The position numbers and the translations under genes were made by a program. A DNA stretch of 59,787 nt from a virus. This document shows, piece by piece, positions 52,208-59,684 of this stretch. The notes beneath the pieces are model-generated. The model was not told where the DNA came from. It saw only the letters and a list, made by a program, of their open reading frames with translations, and did not search any database. Numbering within the stretch: position 1 is the first letter of the stretch; every line of letters begins with the position of its first letter. The stretch lies in IMG/VR virus record IMGVR_UViG_3300031521_000069, positions 1-59,787 of that record; one strand, 5' to 3'.

Positions 52208-52994
52208 CTTTTAAACCCCTTGCTAAGGTTAAACAATCATCAATTTGTTTTCCGGCCTGTTTTAGACTTCGAACAAAATCACGCAAATGATCCTGGTTAA
52301 TAAGATTCCCTAATTTTCCTCGATTTAACCACCGCTCATAATCAATTCCATTTTGTTGACAAAATAATTTTACGGTCTCCAAATTGTTGTTCTGTTGCTG
52401 AAGCCGATTATTTTCGACCTCGATGTCTTTAACCTGTTTATCAACCTTTTGCCGAATTGCTTCGCCAATTTTCCAGCCGAGTTTTTTGCCATCCTCGATG
52501 TTTTTTAGTTCCTCTTTCCAATACTGCAAAGAGTTTTCCCGACGATTTTCATGATTGTATTCTCGGGTTATTACTACCCTGTTCATCAAAAGATATCTAT
52601 ATAAACCTTCAGGAATAACAACATCGCGCCGAACTGCTTTTCGGGCAGTATAAAGCCGGGAACCCTGAACAGTAATTAGACCAATTTGTTTGTCCAGTTC
52701 TTCAACGGCTATTAGCCCCTTCGGGCAAACAAAATAGAAATCGGTACAGTATGGAAGATAGTTTTGCCACTTGTTGTCGTTAAGAAAATCAGATCGACTA
52801 ACTTTAATCTCATACCCCCATACAGTAGGGTTAGTCCAAGATTTTTTCATCGCCCAGGCATCAAGACGATAACAATGCTGTTCAAACCCGGATTGCCAGG
52901 AACTGCCAACCTTGCATTCGTCGACAAATATATCGCCATTGTTCCGGTGTCGGGTTTCAAGCAAGGTTTTTATATTTTTAGCAGTTATTGTCAT
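52200..52994 (-). CDS. MmcB-like DNA repair protein with coiled coil
   Basis: 264 residues. RLDAWAMKKSWTNPTVWGYEIKVSRSDFLNDNKWQNYLPYC and FYFVCPKGLI resemble MmcB, whose D...ExK(V)SRxDFxxDxKWxxYxxYCD core is PD-(D/E)XK-like. The C-terminal ~100 residues are helical/coiled coil. It may act in DNA repair or as a nuclease. Confidence 0.75.
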   Translation of the reverse strand: MTITAKNIKTLLETRHRNNGDIFVDECKVGSSWQSGFEQHCYRLDAWAMKKSWTNPTVWGYEIKVSRSDFLNDNKWQNYLPYCTDFYFVCPKGLIAVEELDKQIGLITVQGSRLYTARKAVRRDVVIPEGLYRYLLMNRVVITREYNHENRRENSLQYWKEELKNIEDGKKLGWKIGEAIRQKVDKQVKDIEVENNRLQQQNNNLETVKLFCQQNGIDYERWLNRGKLGNLINQDHLRDFVRSLKQAGKQIDDCLTLARGLKDE

Positions 52995-53214
52995 TTATAT
53001 ACCAGATTCCTTTATCGCGGCTTTGTTATACTTCCATTTCAATTTTTTAATTTTAGCATCAATTCGCTCCAACCGGCGTTTATGTCCATTGTTATCCTCA
53101 ATCCAACCCCCCACATTTGGTTTCTTTATAAACCTCAAATGTCAACAATTCGAGTTCGACAACAAGATGCTTATGAGCTTCTGAAAACACTTCATTAATC
53201 CGATAAAGTTTCAT
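52995..53214 (-). CDS. small protein disrupted at a run of six G
   Basis: ATG 53214 begins MKLYRINEVFSEAHKHLVVE ... VYKETKC, then six G (C on the + strand at 53107-53112) and stops at 53098. Removing one G continues as GGWIEDNNGHKRRLERIDAK to a stop at 52995, giving 72 sensible residues. Phase variation, +1 frameshifting or error. Confidence 0.6.
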
Positions 53215-53322
53215 TTAAATTTTCCTTTGTTGTCCACGATCTGCTTTAGTTGACCCGGCAAATTCAACATAACGGCCACACTTTTCACAATAACAATCCA
53301 TCGAATAACCTTCTGCAATCAT
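53215..53322 (-). CDS. 35-residue Cys protein
   Basis: MIAEGYSMDCYCEKCGRYVE then KADRGQQRKI. CYCEKC resembles half of a zinc ribbon. ATGA overlap upstream. Confidence 0.6.
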   Translation of the reverse strand: MIAEGYSMDCYCEKCGRYVEFAGSTKADRGQQRKI

Positions 53323-53522
53323 TGCTCTTCTCCTTTGCTTTGACACCACCCACAGGCGCGAAAATTATCGCCTCGCTCTTGTTGTACAATATCACAGACC
53401 TCTTGATACGGAATTTGACTTTCCCGAACATAATCAACCTCATAACCCAGGATCGGTGGCGGGTGCAACATTTTGCTGTTTTTATCCGGTTTCATTGCGA
53501 TCACCGTAATATCAATTTTCAT
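53319..53522 (-). CDS. small protein, GWC paralog 1
   Basis: 67 residues: MKIDITVIAMKPDKNS, later FRACGWCQSKGEEQ. Shares style and C-terminal GWCxxxxEE with its neighbour 53512-53739. Confidence 0.6.
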   Translation of the reverse strand: MKIDITVIAMKPDKNSKMLHPPPILGYEVDYVRESQIPYQEVCDIVQQERGDNFRACGWCQSKGEEQ

Positions 53523-53739
53523 GATTGACCTTTATTTTATCCTTTAATTTTTTCAGTGCCAAATTAAGTTCGGTTTCTTCACATTTGCACCATCCGACTA
53601 TTACATATTTCGGGCCGCGCAATCGGTTAACGACTTTGCGAACATATTGAAAACATATCTTTTGATCTTCGGGCACCTCATGTCCCGAAATATTTTTCGG
53701 CGTGTGTCCGGGTATTACGCAGCCTATATTAATTTTCAT
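53512..53739 (-). CDS. small protein, GWC paralog 2
   Basis: 75 residues: MKINIGCVIPGHTPKN, then YVIVGWCKCEETELN. Paralogous to 53319-53522 (same order: strand, helix, GWC). Confidence 0.6.
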   Translation of the reverse strand: MKINIGCVIPGHTPKNISGHEVPEDQKICFQYVRKVVNRLRGPKYVIVGWCKCEETELNLALKKLKDKIKVNHEN

Positions 53740-53767
53740 TATTCACCTCATTATTTCTATGTATATT

Positions 53768-53985
53768 TTAGTCTGACGATCTAGTTTTATGTAATATCCC
53801 ATATTTGTCACACTTTACGGACTGACCATTAATTCTTTTTGTTCCGCCGCAACCGTCATCAAATATACCTGATATTTTTCCATCAGTCATCACAATTTCA
53901 AGGCCGTTAATTTCAAACTTTTTTGCATTTGGAAAGTCGGCGTATTTACGATCACTTCTGTAATCGTAAATTGTTTATCTTGCAC
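53768..53985 (-). pseudogene. frameshifted small gene behind the 53993 promoter
   Basis: A 66-codon frame (RSDRKYADFPNAKKFEINGL, then FDDGCGGTKRINGQSVKCDK) is open from a stop at 53980 to 53768 but lacks an ATG at its beginning; only an internal ATG (53890) exists. A GTG at 53985 in another frame is placed right after the promoter (VQDKQFTI). A shift between them would yield one gene. Alternatively initiation is at 53890. Confidence 0.45.
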
Positions 53986-53992
53986 TAATGAT

Positions 53993-54021
53993 ATTATACA
54001 ACCGTATAATCAATAAGTCAA
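53993..54021 (-). promoter_or_regulatory. promoter with TTATAC-N4-GTATAA operator
   Basis: - strand TTGACT, 17 bp, TATAAT. Inverted repeat at 53994-54009, TTATAC-AACC-GTATAA, the same N4 as at 46470. Confidence 0.85.
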
Positions 54022-54040
54022 CATAAAATCAAAATATTTT

Positions 54041-54081
54041 ATAAGAAAATTACTTATACTATGTATAAGTAATTTTCTTAT
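54041..54081. repeat. perfect 19-bp inverted repeat, 3-base loop
   Basis: Arms at 54041-54059 and 54063-54081 are exact reverse complements around TAT; the centre is TTATAC-TAT-GTATAA, one base shorter than the promoter operators. Lies between the rep gene and the 53993 promoter. Confidence 0.9.
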
Positions 54082-54328
54082 CCCGGTTTTTATTGATAAA
54101 TAATCTATTAACCGTTCTTTTCTAACCTGTTTAATCAACAATATAACGCTTAACTTAGAAGTTGTCCCAACAACATTAACAATGCAGTTTAACCGGATTA
54201 CAGGTTTCACAAAACAAAGGAGAAAAAGCCTATTAAAATAAACGACAGGGCTAGGTGAACCCAAAAGCCGTAAAAGGCCAACGGGCGACCTCTATGTCGC
54301 CCTTAAAATTTAAATTTGTAAGCAATTT
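54082..54328. other. noncoding, hairpin-rich region below the replication gene
   Basis: No convincing gene. A hairpin GGGCGAC-CTCTAT-GTCGCCC lies at about 54284-54303 and could end transcription from 54329-55618, though its T-tail is weak. Other short stems are present. A - strand frame at 54010-54264 is hydrophobic but has no ribosome-binding site. Confidence 0.5.
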
Positions 54329-55618
54329 TCAATCCTCGGCAATTGCGGCCTCATATTGATCTCGGTTCATATAAGTCCAGTAACCGGTAACATCAGCATC
54401 AAACGCTTTCCAGCATTCGGAACCCTCGGTAATCATCGAAACCGCAATCGGCATCCCGGTTCGTTTGGCATAATTTTCGACATAATACGGGTAAATTTCG
54501 TGAACATTACGCCCAAAACAGGTTTGATAATTTACATACCCCCTGGCCTTTTGGCCTTGAATAAGACGTTCGCAGGGTTCACTCCAGTCGAGGATTTGGT
54601 TAATTATTTCGACTAAACTGTCTTCCTTGTCGGAGCCTGGTTTAACGTTGTCGGATACCATGGAAATTAGTTTTTCAAGCAGGGCAATATTTTTGGGGGA
54701 TTTGAAGGGGGGATCTTTTATTGAACCTGAATTTTGTTCATCTTTATTTTTTGCCCAATCAAAATTTCCTTCAAGAATTTGAAATGAACGGTCTTTTCTA
54801 AACATTCTTTCAACGTCAAACCATTCTAATTTTCGATAAATATCAGCATCCTGTTCAATACGGTCGAAAACTTCATTCCAAAAGGGCAGGGATAATTCTT
54901 CTTTAATCCTGGCTTTGATTAATTTTTCACGTGTTTCGGTTATTTTTCGGATTGCAGGAATAATCTTTAATTCGGTTAGGTTTTTCAACCGGTCTAAAAC
55001 TTTCAGGTATATTTTATCCAGCTTTCTTTGATCGATGTCAACTTTAGTTACTGTTGATTGAGCTGAGGATTCGAAAAGGGTTTTTTGAGCAGGTTTATTG
55101 ATATCGAGGCTTTGGTAGGGATCAGGGTTTGATTTGGAAACAGAATTGAAATTGGGGCCTAAAACAGAAACGTCGTTAGCGGGGCTAACGGCATCTTTCT
55201 TTTCTTTATTATTACTTGTATTACTATACGCGCAGTTTTCTAAGTACCCTGTTGAGAAAATTAAATACCTATTTAGAATATTAACTACCCTCCCCGTCAC
55301 CTGATTCCCCTTCATTTTTAATTCTATTTTTATAAAACCTTTTTCTTCAAGAGATGACATTATTTGAGAACAGCGCGATTTTGAAATATCAAAAAAATCA
55401 GCGAAATAAGCATTGGAAGCATAACAACCATCTTTATTATCCAAACTATCAATTTCAACCAAGAAACATTTTTCCATTATTGATAATTTTTTATTAAGCC
55501 ATATTTCTTTGGCAATCCAAATCCCTTTAAAATCTCTGTTAACCATTTTGTGGCTATCCTGCTTTTCAAAGGAAGATAAAATTGATTGAAGATCATCTTC
55601 CGACGTTGTTCCCGACAT
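54329..55618 (-). CDS. winged-helix replication initiator-like protein
   Basis: 429 residues. N-terminal ~100 residues are a winged helix (KLSIMEKCFLVEIDSLDNKDGCYASNAYFADFFDISKSRCSQIMSSLEEKGFI), of the type fused in phage/plasmid replication proteins. The C-terminal part is charged and helical with a LIQGQKARGYVNYQTCFGRNV motif. Its single-gene operon has its own promoter, a structured leader and an adjacent palindrome, as expected for an initiator with the origin nearby. Confidence 0.68.
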   Translation of the reverse strand: MSGTTSEDDLQSILSSFEKQDSHKMVNRDFKGIWIAKEIWLNKKLSIMEKCFLVEIDSLDNKDGCYASNAYFADFFDISKSRCSQIMSSLEEKGFIKIELKMKGNQVTGRVVNILNRYLIFSTGYLENCAYSNTSNNKEKKDAVSPANDVSVLGPNFNSVSKSNPDPYQSLDINKPAQKTLFESSAQSTVTKVDIDQRKLDKIYLKVLDRLKNLTELKIIPAIRKITETREKLIKARIKEELSLPFWNEVFDRIEQDADIYRKLEWFDVERMFRKDRSFQILEGNFDWAKNKDEQNSGSIKDPPFKSPKNIALLEKLISMVSDNVKPGSDKEDSLVEIINQILDWSEPCERLIQGQKARGYVNYQTCFGRNVHEIYPYYVENYAKRTGMPIAVSMITEGSECWKAFDADVTGYWTYMNRDQYEAAIAED

Positions 55619-55686
55619 TTAAAAGAAGTTTGAGGCAACCGCGTCGGTCGGCTGTCCTATGAGGATCGGTCATAGTAAGCCTCTGT
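55619..55686 (-). promoter_or_regulatory. structured 5' leader of the replication gene
   Basis: From the predicted TSS the RNA can fold with outer stem GAGGC/GCCTC enclosing CTATGA-CCGATCC-TCATAG and a second short stem (CGACC/GGTTG), a compact three-way arrangement ending about 15 bases before the ATG. Folding by eye only. Confidence 0.5.
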
Positions 55687-55690
55687 TTTT

Positions 55691-55718
55691 ATTATAGCAT
55701 ATTAAAATAAATTTGCAA
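55691..55718 (-). promoter_or_regulatory. promoter of the replication gene
   Basis: - strand TTGCAA, 16 bp, TATAAT. Confidence 0.8.
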
Positions 55719-55792
55719 GGTATGCTTTGAATTATTGGGCAGAAATAGAAAATTATAAAACTTAATGTCCTTCTTCCCTTACAAATTCCAGT

Positions 55793-55990
55793 AATAAAAT
55801 AAAAAAACCGAACCGGAACAAAATTAAAAGCCTGGGAGGTTGCCTTTAACCAACCACTGCAATGGCGTTCCGGTTCGGGTGCAAAACAAAAAAATGAGCG
55901 AGCGGCGCGAAAACAAGAGTTACAACAAAGGAGTAAAAATTCTTGCCTTCATTCAACCGGGTAACAAGTCCGGTCTATGCCGTCGCCCGA
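55793..55990 (-). ncRNA. candidate ~190-nt structured RNA ending in an intrinsic terminator
   Basis: A strong promoter (55998) is followed by no ORF of note, then a hairpin whose arms CCGAACCGGAAC (55808-55819) and GTTCCGGTTCGG (55867-55878) pair perfectly over 12 bp and whose loop contains GGTTG...CAACC (another stem); the 3' arm is followed by TTTTTTTATTTTATT. An additional hairpin, ACCGG...CCGGT, lies near the 5' end. It looks like a trans-acting RNA or an attenuator ahead of the replication promoter. Confidence 0.6.
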
Positions 55991-55997
55991 TAACTAT

Positions 55998-56025
55998 ATT
56001 ATACGCCAGTTTTTAAACTTTGCAA
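55998..56025 (-). promoter_or_regulatory. promoter of the candidate ncRNA
   Basis: - strand TTGCAA, 16 bp ending CTGGCG, TATAAT. It is back-to-back with the + strand promoter at 56033. Confidence 0.78.
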
Positions 56026-56032
56026 TACCTGT

Positions 56033-56061
56033 TTGCTTTTTTATTAACCCTATAGTATATT
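56033..56061 (+). promoter_or_regulatory. promoter of the SNF2-primase operon
   Basis: TTGCTT, 17 bp, TATATT; TSS about 20 bases before the TTG start at 56089. Confidence 0.7.
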
Positions 56062-56088
56062 ATATTATAAACGTACAAGGAATATAGA

Positions 56089-56352
56089 TTGAAATCGTTA
56101 AAGACAGTCAAATTGGTTTACCGGGAAGTCGATGAGTATGAGGAATTTGTTCTCGGGAACAAAAATTGGATCGTTACCCCGGAGGGAAATATTTTTCACC
56201 GGGAGACGGGAATGGCCTGGAATTGCAATGGCCAATATGATAATCCACGCCGAGCGGTTAAAATGTTTCAGCGGAGCTATGAAGGCGCTGGGCCAGAAAA
56301 GAAAAGGCAGTTTAATTATGCAATTGAAAGTCACGATAAAATAAATGAGTAA
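56089..56352 (+). CDS. hypothetical protein (TTG start)
   Basis: 87 residues from TTG 56089, with AAGGA 7 bases upstream. LGNKNWIVTPEGNIFHRETGMAWNCNGQY is a compact motif suggesting a small beta-hairpin domain. ATGA-type overlap with the SNF2 gene. Confidence 0.6.
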   Translation: MKSLKTVKLVYREVDEYEEFVLGNKNWIVTPEGNIFHRETGMAWNCNGQYDNPRRAVKMFQRSYEGAGPEKKRQFNYAIESHDKINE

Positions 56353-57697
56353 TCTTGTTGCAGATTTAAGACCATACCAGCGCAAGGGCATCCGGATGAT
56401 GCTCGACCGTTTTAACGGCAAGTCATTAAACGCAGATGATATGGGTTTGGGCAAAACCATTCAAAGCCTGGCTGTTATTGATCGTCTTCATGAGCGAACT
56501 TTAATTGTCTGTCCCAGCCCGTTAAAATATAATTGGGTGGACGAGTTTAAGAAATTTCTGCCCTCTGTAAAACCCTATGTATGTTCCGGACAAACTCCGG
56601 CAGTAATGCGAAAACTTGACCGGTTTCAGGTTTACATTTGCAATTATGAAATTGTTCAATATTGGCGCGATACTTTTATTGCCCTAGGGGTTAAACTTTT
56701 GATTTGCGACGAATCCCATTATGTAAAGTCGTCAAAGAGCCTCCGGTATAAGGCAGTCAAAGCAATTTCATTAACCTGTGAACATAGAATACTTTTAACC
56801 GGAACCCCAATTGAAAATCAACCGGCAGAACTTTGGGCTCAGTTACAGATTATTGACAAGGATATGTTCCCCTCTTGGTTATTGTTTATAAAGCGCTACA
56901 ACGGGGCGCGACGGAGCCGGTGGGGGTGGCAGTTAAAGAAAGCAACCAATGCCCCGGAATTAAACCAAATTCTATTGGAAAAGGTTATGGTTCGCCGGAA
57001 GAAAACCGAGGTGCTCAAAGAACTGCCGGAAAAAAATCGTGTTGTAATTCCACTTGAAATTGATAATTGGGAACAATACTTAGAAGCCGAGAAAAATATC
57101 ATTGCCTGGTTGCGTGAAAATACCCGGCTTAATCTCGATAAGGCCAAAAAGGGCTTGGCCATGATTAAGATTGAAAAATTGAAATTAATCAGCGGCCTCG
57201 GTAAATTAAAACAGATTATCAATTGGGCAAACGAGGAATCACAAAATCAAAAGTTGGTGGTTTTTTGTCATCATATTCAAGTTCTGGATCATCTTCGAAA
57301 GGGTTTAAAAAATTGCGTTATTATGGACGCAGAAACCAAAGGAGAACAAAGACAAAAGTTGGTTCATGTTTTTCAAGAAGATCCCAAAATTAGAGTATTT
57401 TTATCGACACTTAGAGTCGGCGGCACCGGCCACACACTACATGCGGCACATACTACTATTCATTGCCAACTTGACTGGAATCCGCAAAAACATTCTCAAG
57501 CAGAAGATAGGGTATTAAGAATAGGACAAACCGCAAAGGAGGTAACGAATTATTATTTCATCGCCAAGGATACCATCGAAGAAAAAATAATCAATCTGCT
57601 TGATCTAAAAAGACAAAATAGTAGTTCGGTTATTGACGGAGAAGATCAAAAGGAAAGTGAAATGTTAACCAATTTATTACAGGAAATGATTAAATGA
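56345..57697 (+). CDS. SNF2-family DNA helicase/translocase
   Basis: 450 residues with all SNF2 motifs: I DDMGLGKT, Ia LIVCPSPLKYNW, II (DESH) LLICDESHYVKS, III LLTGTPIENQP, IV-V (LVVFCHH, STLRVGGTGHTL), VI QAEDRVLRIGQT. Compact SMARCAL1/phage-type. It translocates on dsDNA to remodel forks or remove proteins. Followed by overlap (ATGA) with the next gene. Confidence 0.95.
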   Translation: MSNLVADLRPYQRKGIRMMLDRFNGKSLNADDMGLGKTIQSLAVIDRLHERTLIVCPSPLKYNWVDEFKKFLPSVKPYVCSGQTPAVMRKLDRFQVYICNYEIVQYWRDTFIALGVKLLICDESHYVKSSKSLRYKAVKAISLTCEHRILLTGTPIENQPAELWAQLQIIDKDMFPSWLLFIKRYNGARRSRWGWQLKKATNAPELNQILLEKVMVRRKKTEVLKELPEKNRVVIPLEIDNWEQYLEAEKNIIAWLRENTRLNLDKAKKGLAMIKIEKLKLISGLGKLKQIINWANEESQNQKLVVFCHHIQVLDHLRKGLKNCVIMDAETKGEQRQKLVHVFQEDPKIRVFLSTLRVGGTGHTLHAAHTTIHCQLDWNPQKHSQAEDRVLRIGQTAKEVTNYYFIAKDTIEEKIINLLDLKRQNSSSVIDGEDQKESEMLTNLLQEMIK

Positions 57698-57876
57698 GCG
57701 AAAGAGTTACTCTGCAAGTTCAGTGTTTTGAAACTTCAAAACGAAATGCATTAAAAAAATGGGCGCATAAGAACGGTGCAAGTGTCCGGGAACTTATTTA
57801 TTCTATGATAAAAAGAGAAAAAGAAATTCAACCGGTAATTAAGAAAGATTTGGAAGATCTTGTAAATGGCAATTGA
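57694..57876 (+). CDS. small ribbon-helix-helix-like protein
   Basis: 60 residues: VTLQVQCFETSKRNALKKWAHKNGASVRELIYSMIKRE. A short beta strand followed by two helices is RHH-like, possibly a regulator. Overlaps the primase start. Confidence 0.6.
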   Translation: MSERVTLQVQCFETSKRNALKKWAHKNGASVRELIYSMIKREKEIQPVIKKDLEDLVNGN

Positions 57877-58804
57877 TGTCGTCAGACTTTACGAAAAATT
57901 TAAAATTGATTACAAAACGTCCGGGCCACAAATTTCTCGAGGTTGGGTGTCGACAAGCTGTTGTTTTTGTGGGGACACCGGTTATCACCTTGGTTATAAT
58001 CAGAAAATATCGAGGTTTACGTGCTGGAAATGCGGTGTAAAATCCGATATCAAAGTTATTGCCCGACTTTTGAATGTATCTTTTGATTACGCAAAAAAGA
58101 TAGCAGATGAGTTTTATGTAGTAGGTTCCAAACGTCAAGAAGCTATTACACATGCTAAAGAATTGATATTGCCTGAAAATGAAGGATGTTTGCGGCAGGT
58201 ACATCGGAAGCACATTAAAGATCATGGTGCTGGTTTTGACCCGACTTTTTTGGAACAAAAATATGGGCTAGTCGGAACTTTGAATTACGGCGATTATTCT
58301 AACCGGATTTTGATTCCTATTTATTATAAAGGGCAGCTTGTAAGTTTTTCATCTCGCGACATTACAGATAAGGCAATGGTTAAGGCAAAAGCATGTAAAG
58401 AAGAAAATGAAGTTGTTCATTATAAAAACCTTCTTTACGGGTTTGATGAAGTGCCGGGGAATACAGTTATCTTATCTGAAGGGCCGTGGGATAAATACCG
58501 CTGGGGTGATGAAGGGTTGGCAAGCTGGGGTATTAAGTTAAGTCAAAATCAGATAGATTTGTTATCATGTTTTAGGAATATTTTTATCGTTTTTGACTCT
58601 GAAATAGTTGACGAGGTGGAAAAAGAAAAAACAGCCCGACAACGGGCAGAGGAGTTGGCAGACAACTTATCAATTTTTACCAACGTTTTTTTGATCGAGG
58701 AAATGGGGGAAGAACCGGCAGATATAAGTCAACGTCGGGCAGACAAGATGAAGTCTAGATTTTTGGAACTGGCAAGGAAAAAAGACATCGAACAAAGATT
58801 CTGA
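57866..58804 (+). CDS. DNA primase (zinc finger + TOPRIM)
   Basis: 312 residues. N-terminal zinc finger CCFCG...FTCWKCG (about 31-56), then TOPRIM motifs VILSEGPWDKYR (acidic Glu) and IFIVFDSE (DxD-like). Related to DnaG/T4 gp61-class primases in compact form. Makes primers for the DnaB-like helicase encoded at 3162. Confidence 0.88.
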   Translation: MAIDVVRLYEKFKIDYKTSGPQISRGWVSTSCCFCGDTGYHLGYNQKISRFTCWKCGVKSDIKVIARLLNVSFDYAKKIADEFYVVGSKRQEAITHAKELILPENEGCLRQVHRKHIKDHGAGFDPTFLEQKYGLVGTLNYGDYSNRILIPIYYKGQLVSFSSRDITDKAMVKAKACKEENEVVHYKNLLYGFDEVPGNTVILSEGPWDKYRWGDEGLASWGIKLSQNQIDLLSCFRNIFIVFDSEIVDEVEKEKTARQRAEELADNLSIFTNVFLIEEMGEEPADISQRRADKMKSRFLELARKKDIEQRF

Positions 58805-58835
58805 TGAAAATATTTGAATTATCATAAAATTGCTC

Positions 58836-58863
58836 TTGCTTTTTCATTCAGATATATTATAAT
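58836..58863 (+). promoter_or_regulatory. promoter of the HARE-HTH gene
   Basis: TTGCTT, 16 bp, TATAAT. The -10 lies inside a perfect 16-bp palindrome (58852-58867). The leader contains CGGG...CCCG; GGAGGA precedes the ATG at 58927. Confidence 0.78.
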
Positions 58864-58926
58864 ATATGACATACGGGAACGATACCCGCAAATGCTTTAA
58901 AATAAACAAAAGTTGGAGGATGTGAA

Positions 58927-59622
58927 ATGGCGAGTGTAACTAAGAAAGAAGTAGTTCAGGCGATCAACGACATTAACGATCTGTTGGGGTTTGATACCCC
59001 CATTCAGGCAACTGAGGACATGAGCGTAGCTGCATTGACGGCGGCGATTGCTGAAAAACAGGAAGGTGAGGACGCTTTCGTTGCCGACGATTTCCGACCC
59101 GGTAAAAAGAATTCTCTGACCATTGATACGGTCAAGATTCTGAAACGTCTGAAGATCAAGATTCCGGCAGTATGGGAAAAGAGGCTCGGTGGTGAATCCG
59201 AAGAAGGGGATGTGCCGAATCCGGCGATTGAAGCCGAAAAGAAGGCAGTAAAATCGGAATCGGCAGCAAAAAAGACGGTGGAGCCCAAGAAGGTGATCAA
59301 GGAAGAGGTGACCAAGAAAACGGTAAAGCCGGAAGTCGAAAAATCCCCAGAAGAAAAGCCGCTCAAAAAGGTGGCAAAAAGTGAAGAAAAGAAATCTGGT
59401 AAGGTATCTCTTTACGATGCGGCGATGATCGTCCTGCGCGAATCCGGCAAACCAATGAAGATCAAGGACATTTTCCAAGAAGTTACCGACCGTGATTTGT
59501 GGAGTTCCGAAACGGCGAAGACCCCGTTGAATTCCCTTTCTGCCCGGTTTACGACAACGATTGCCAAGGGTAATAAGGAAGTGATCAAGACCGCTCCCGG
59601 CACTTTCCAAATTGGCGAATAA
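58927..59622 (+). CDS. HARE-HTH domain protein
   Basis: 231 residues. Residues 1-80 form an acidic/helical N-domain; 85-155 are an Ala/Lys/Glu/Val linker (disordered, K- and E-rich); residues 160-231 (SLYDAAMIVLRESGKPMKIKDIF, TPLNSLSARFTTTI, FQIGE) form a HARE-HTH winged-helix domain, proposed to recognise modified DNA. Strong ribosome-binding site; probably abundant. May be nucleoid-like or a transcription regulator. Confidence 0.8.
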   Translation: MASVTKKEVVQAINDINDLLGFDTPIQATEDMSVAALTAAIAEKQEGEDAFVADDFRPGKKNSLTIDTVKILKRLKIKIPAVWEKRLGGESEEGDVPNPAIEAEKKAVKSESAAKKTVEPKKVIKEEVTKKTVKPEVEKSPEEKPLKKVAKSEEKKSGKVSLYDAAMIVLRESGKPMKIKDIFQEVTDRDLWSSETAKTPLNSLSARFTTTIAKGNKEVIKTAPGTFQIGE

Positions 59623-59629
59623 CCCCTCC

Positions 59630-59666
59630 AGTGGTCTTGCGTTAAGTATTGCGCAAGACCACTTTT
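59630..59666 (+). terminator. rho-independent terminator
   Basis: AGTGGTCTTGCG / CGCAAGACCACT, a perfect 12-bp stem with a 10-base loop, followed by TTT (TTTT counting the last stem base). Confidence 0.92.
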
Positions 59667-59684
59667 AACTCGAATGGTTATTAA

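Noticed and set aside
54041-54081. Protelomerase (telomere resolution) site
   Set aside because: A perfect palindrome is suggestive, but known sites are longer and no protelomerase-like gene is visible in the window; kept only as a possibility.
54010-54264. 84-residue hydrophobic - strand ORF
   Set aside because: No ribosome-binding site, covers the 19-bp inverted repeat, odd composition; more likely noncoding.
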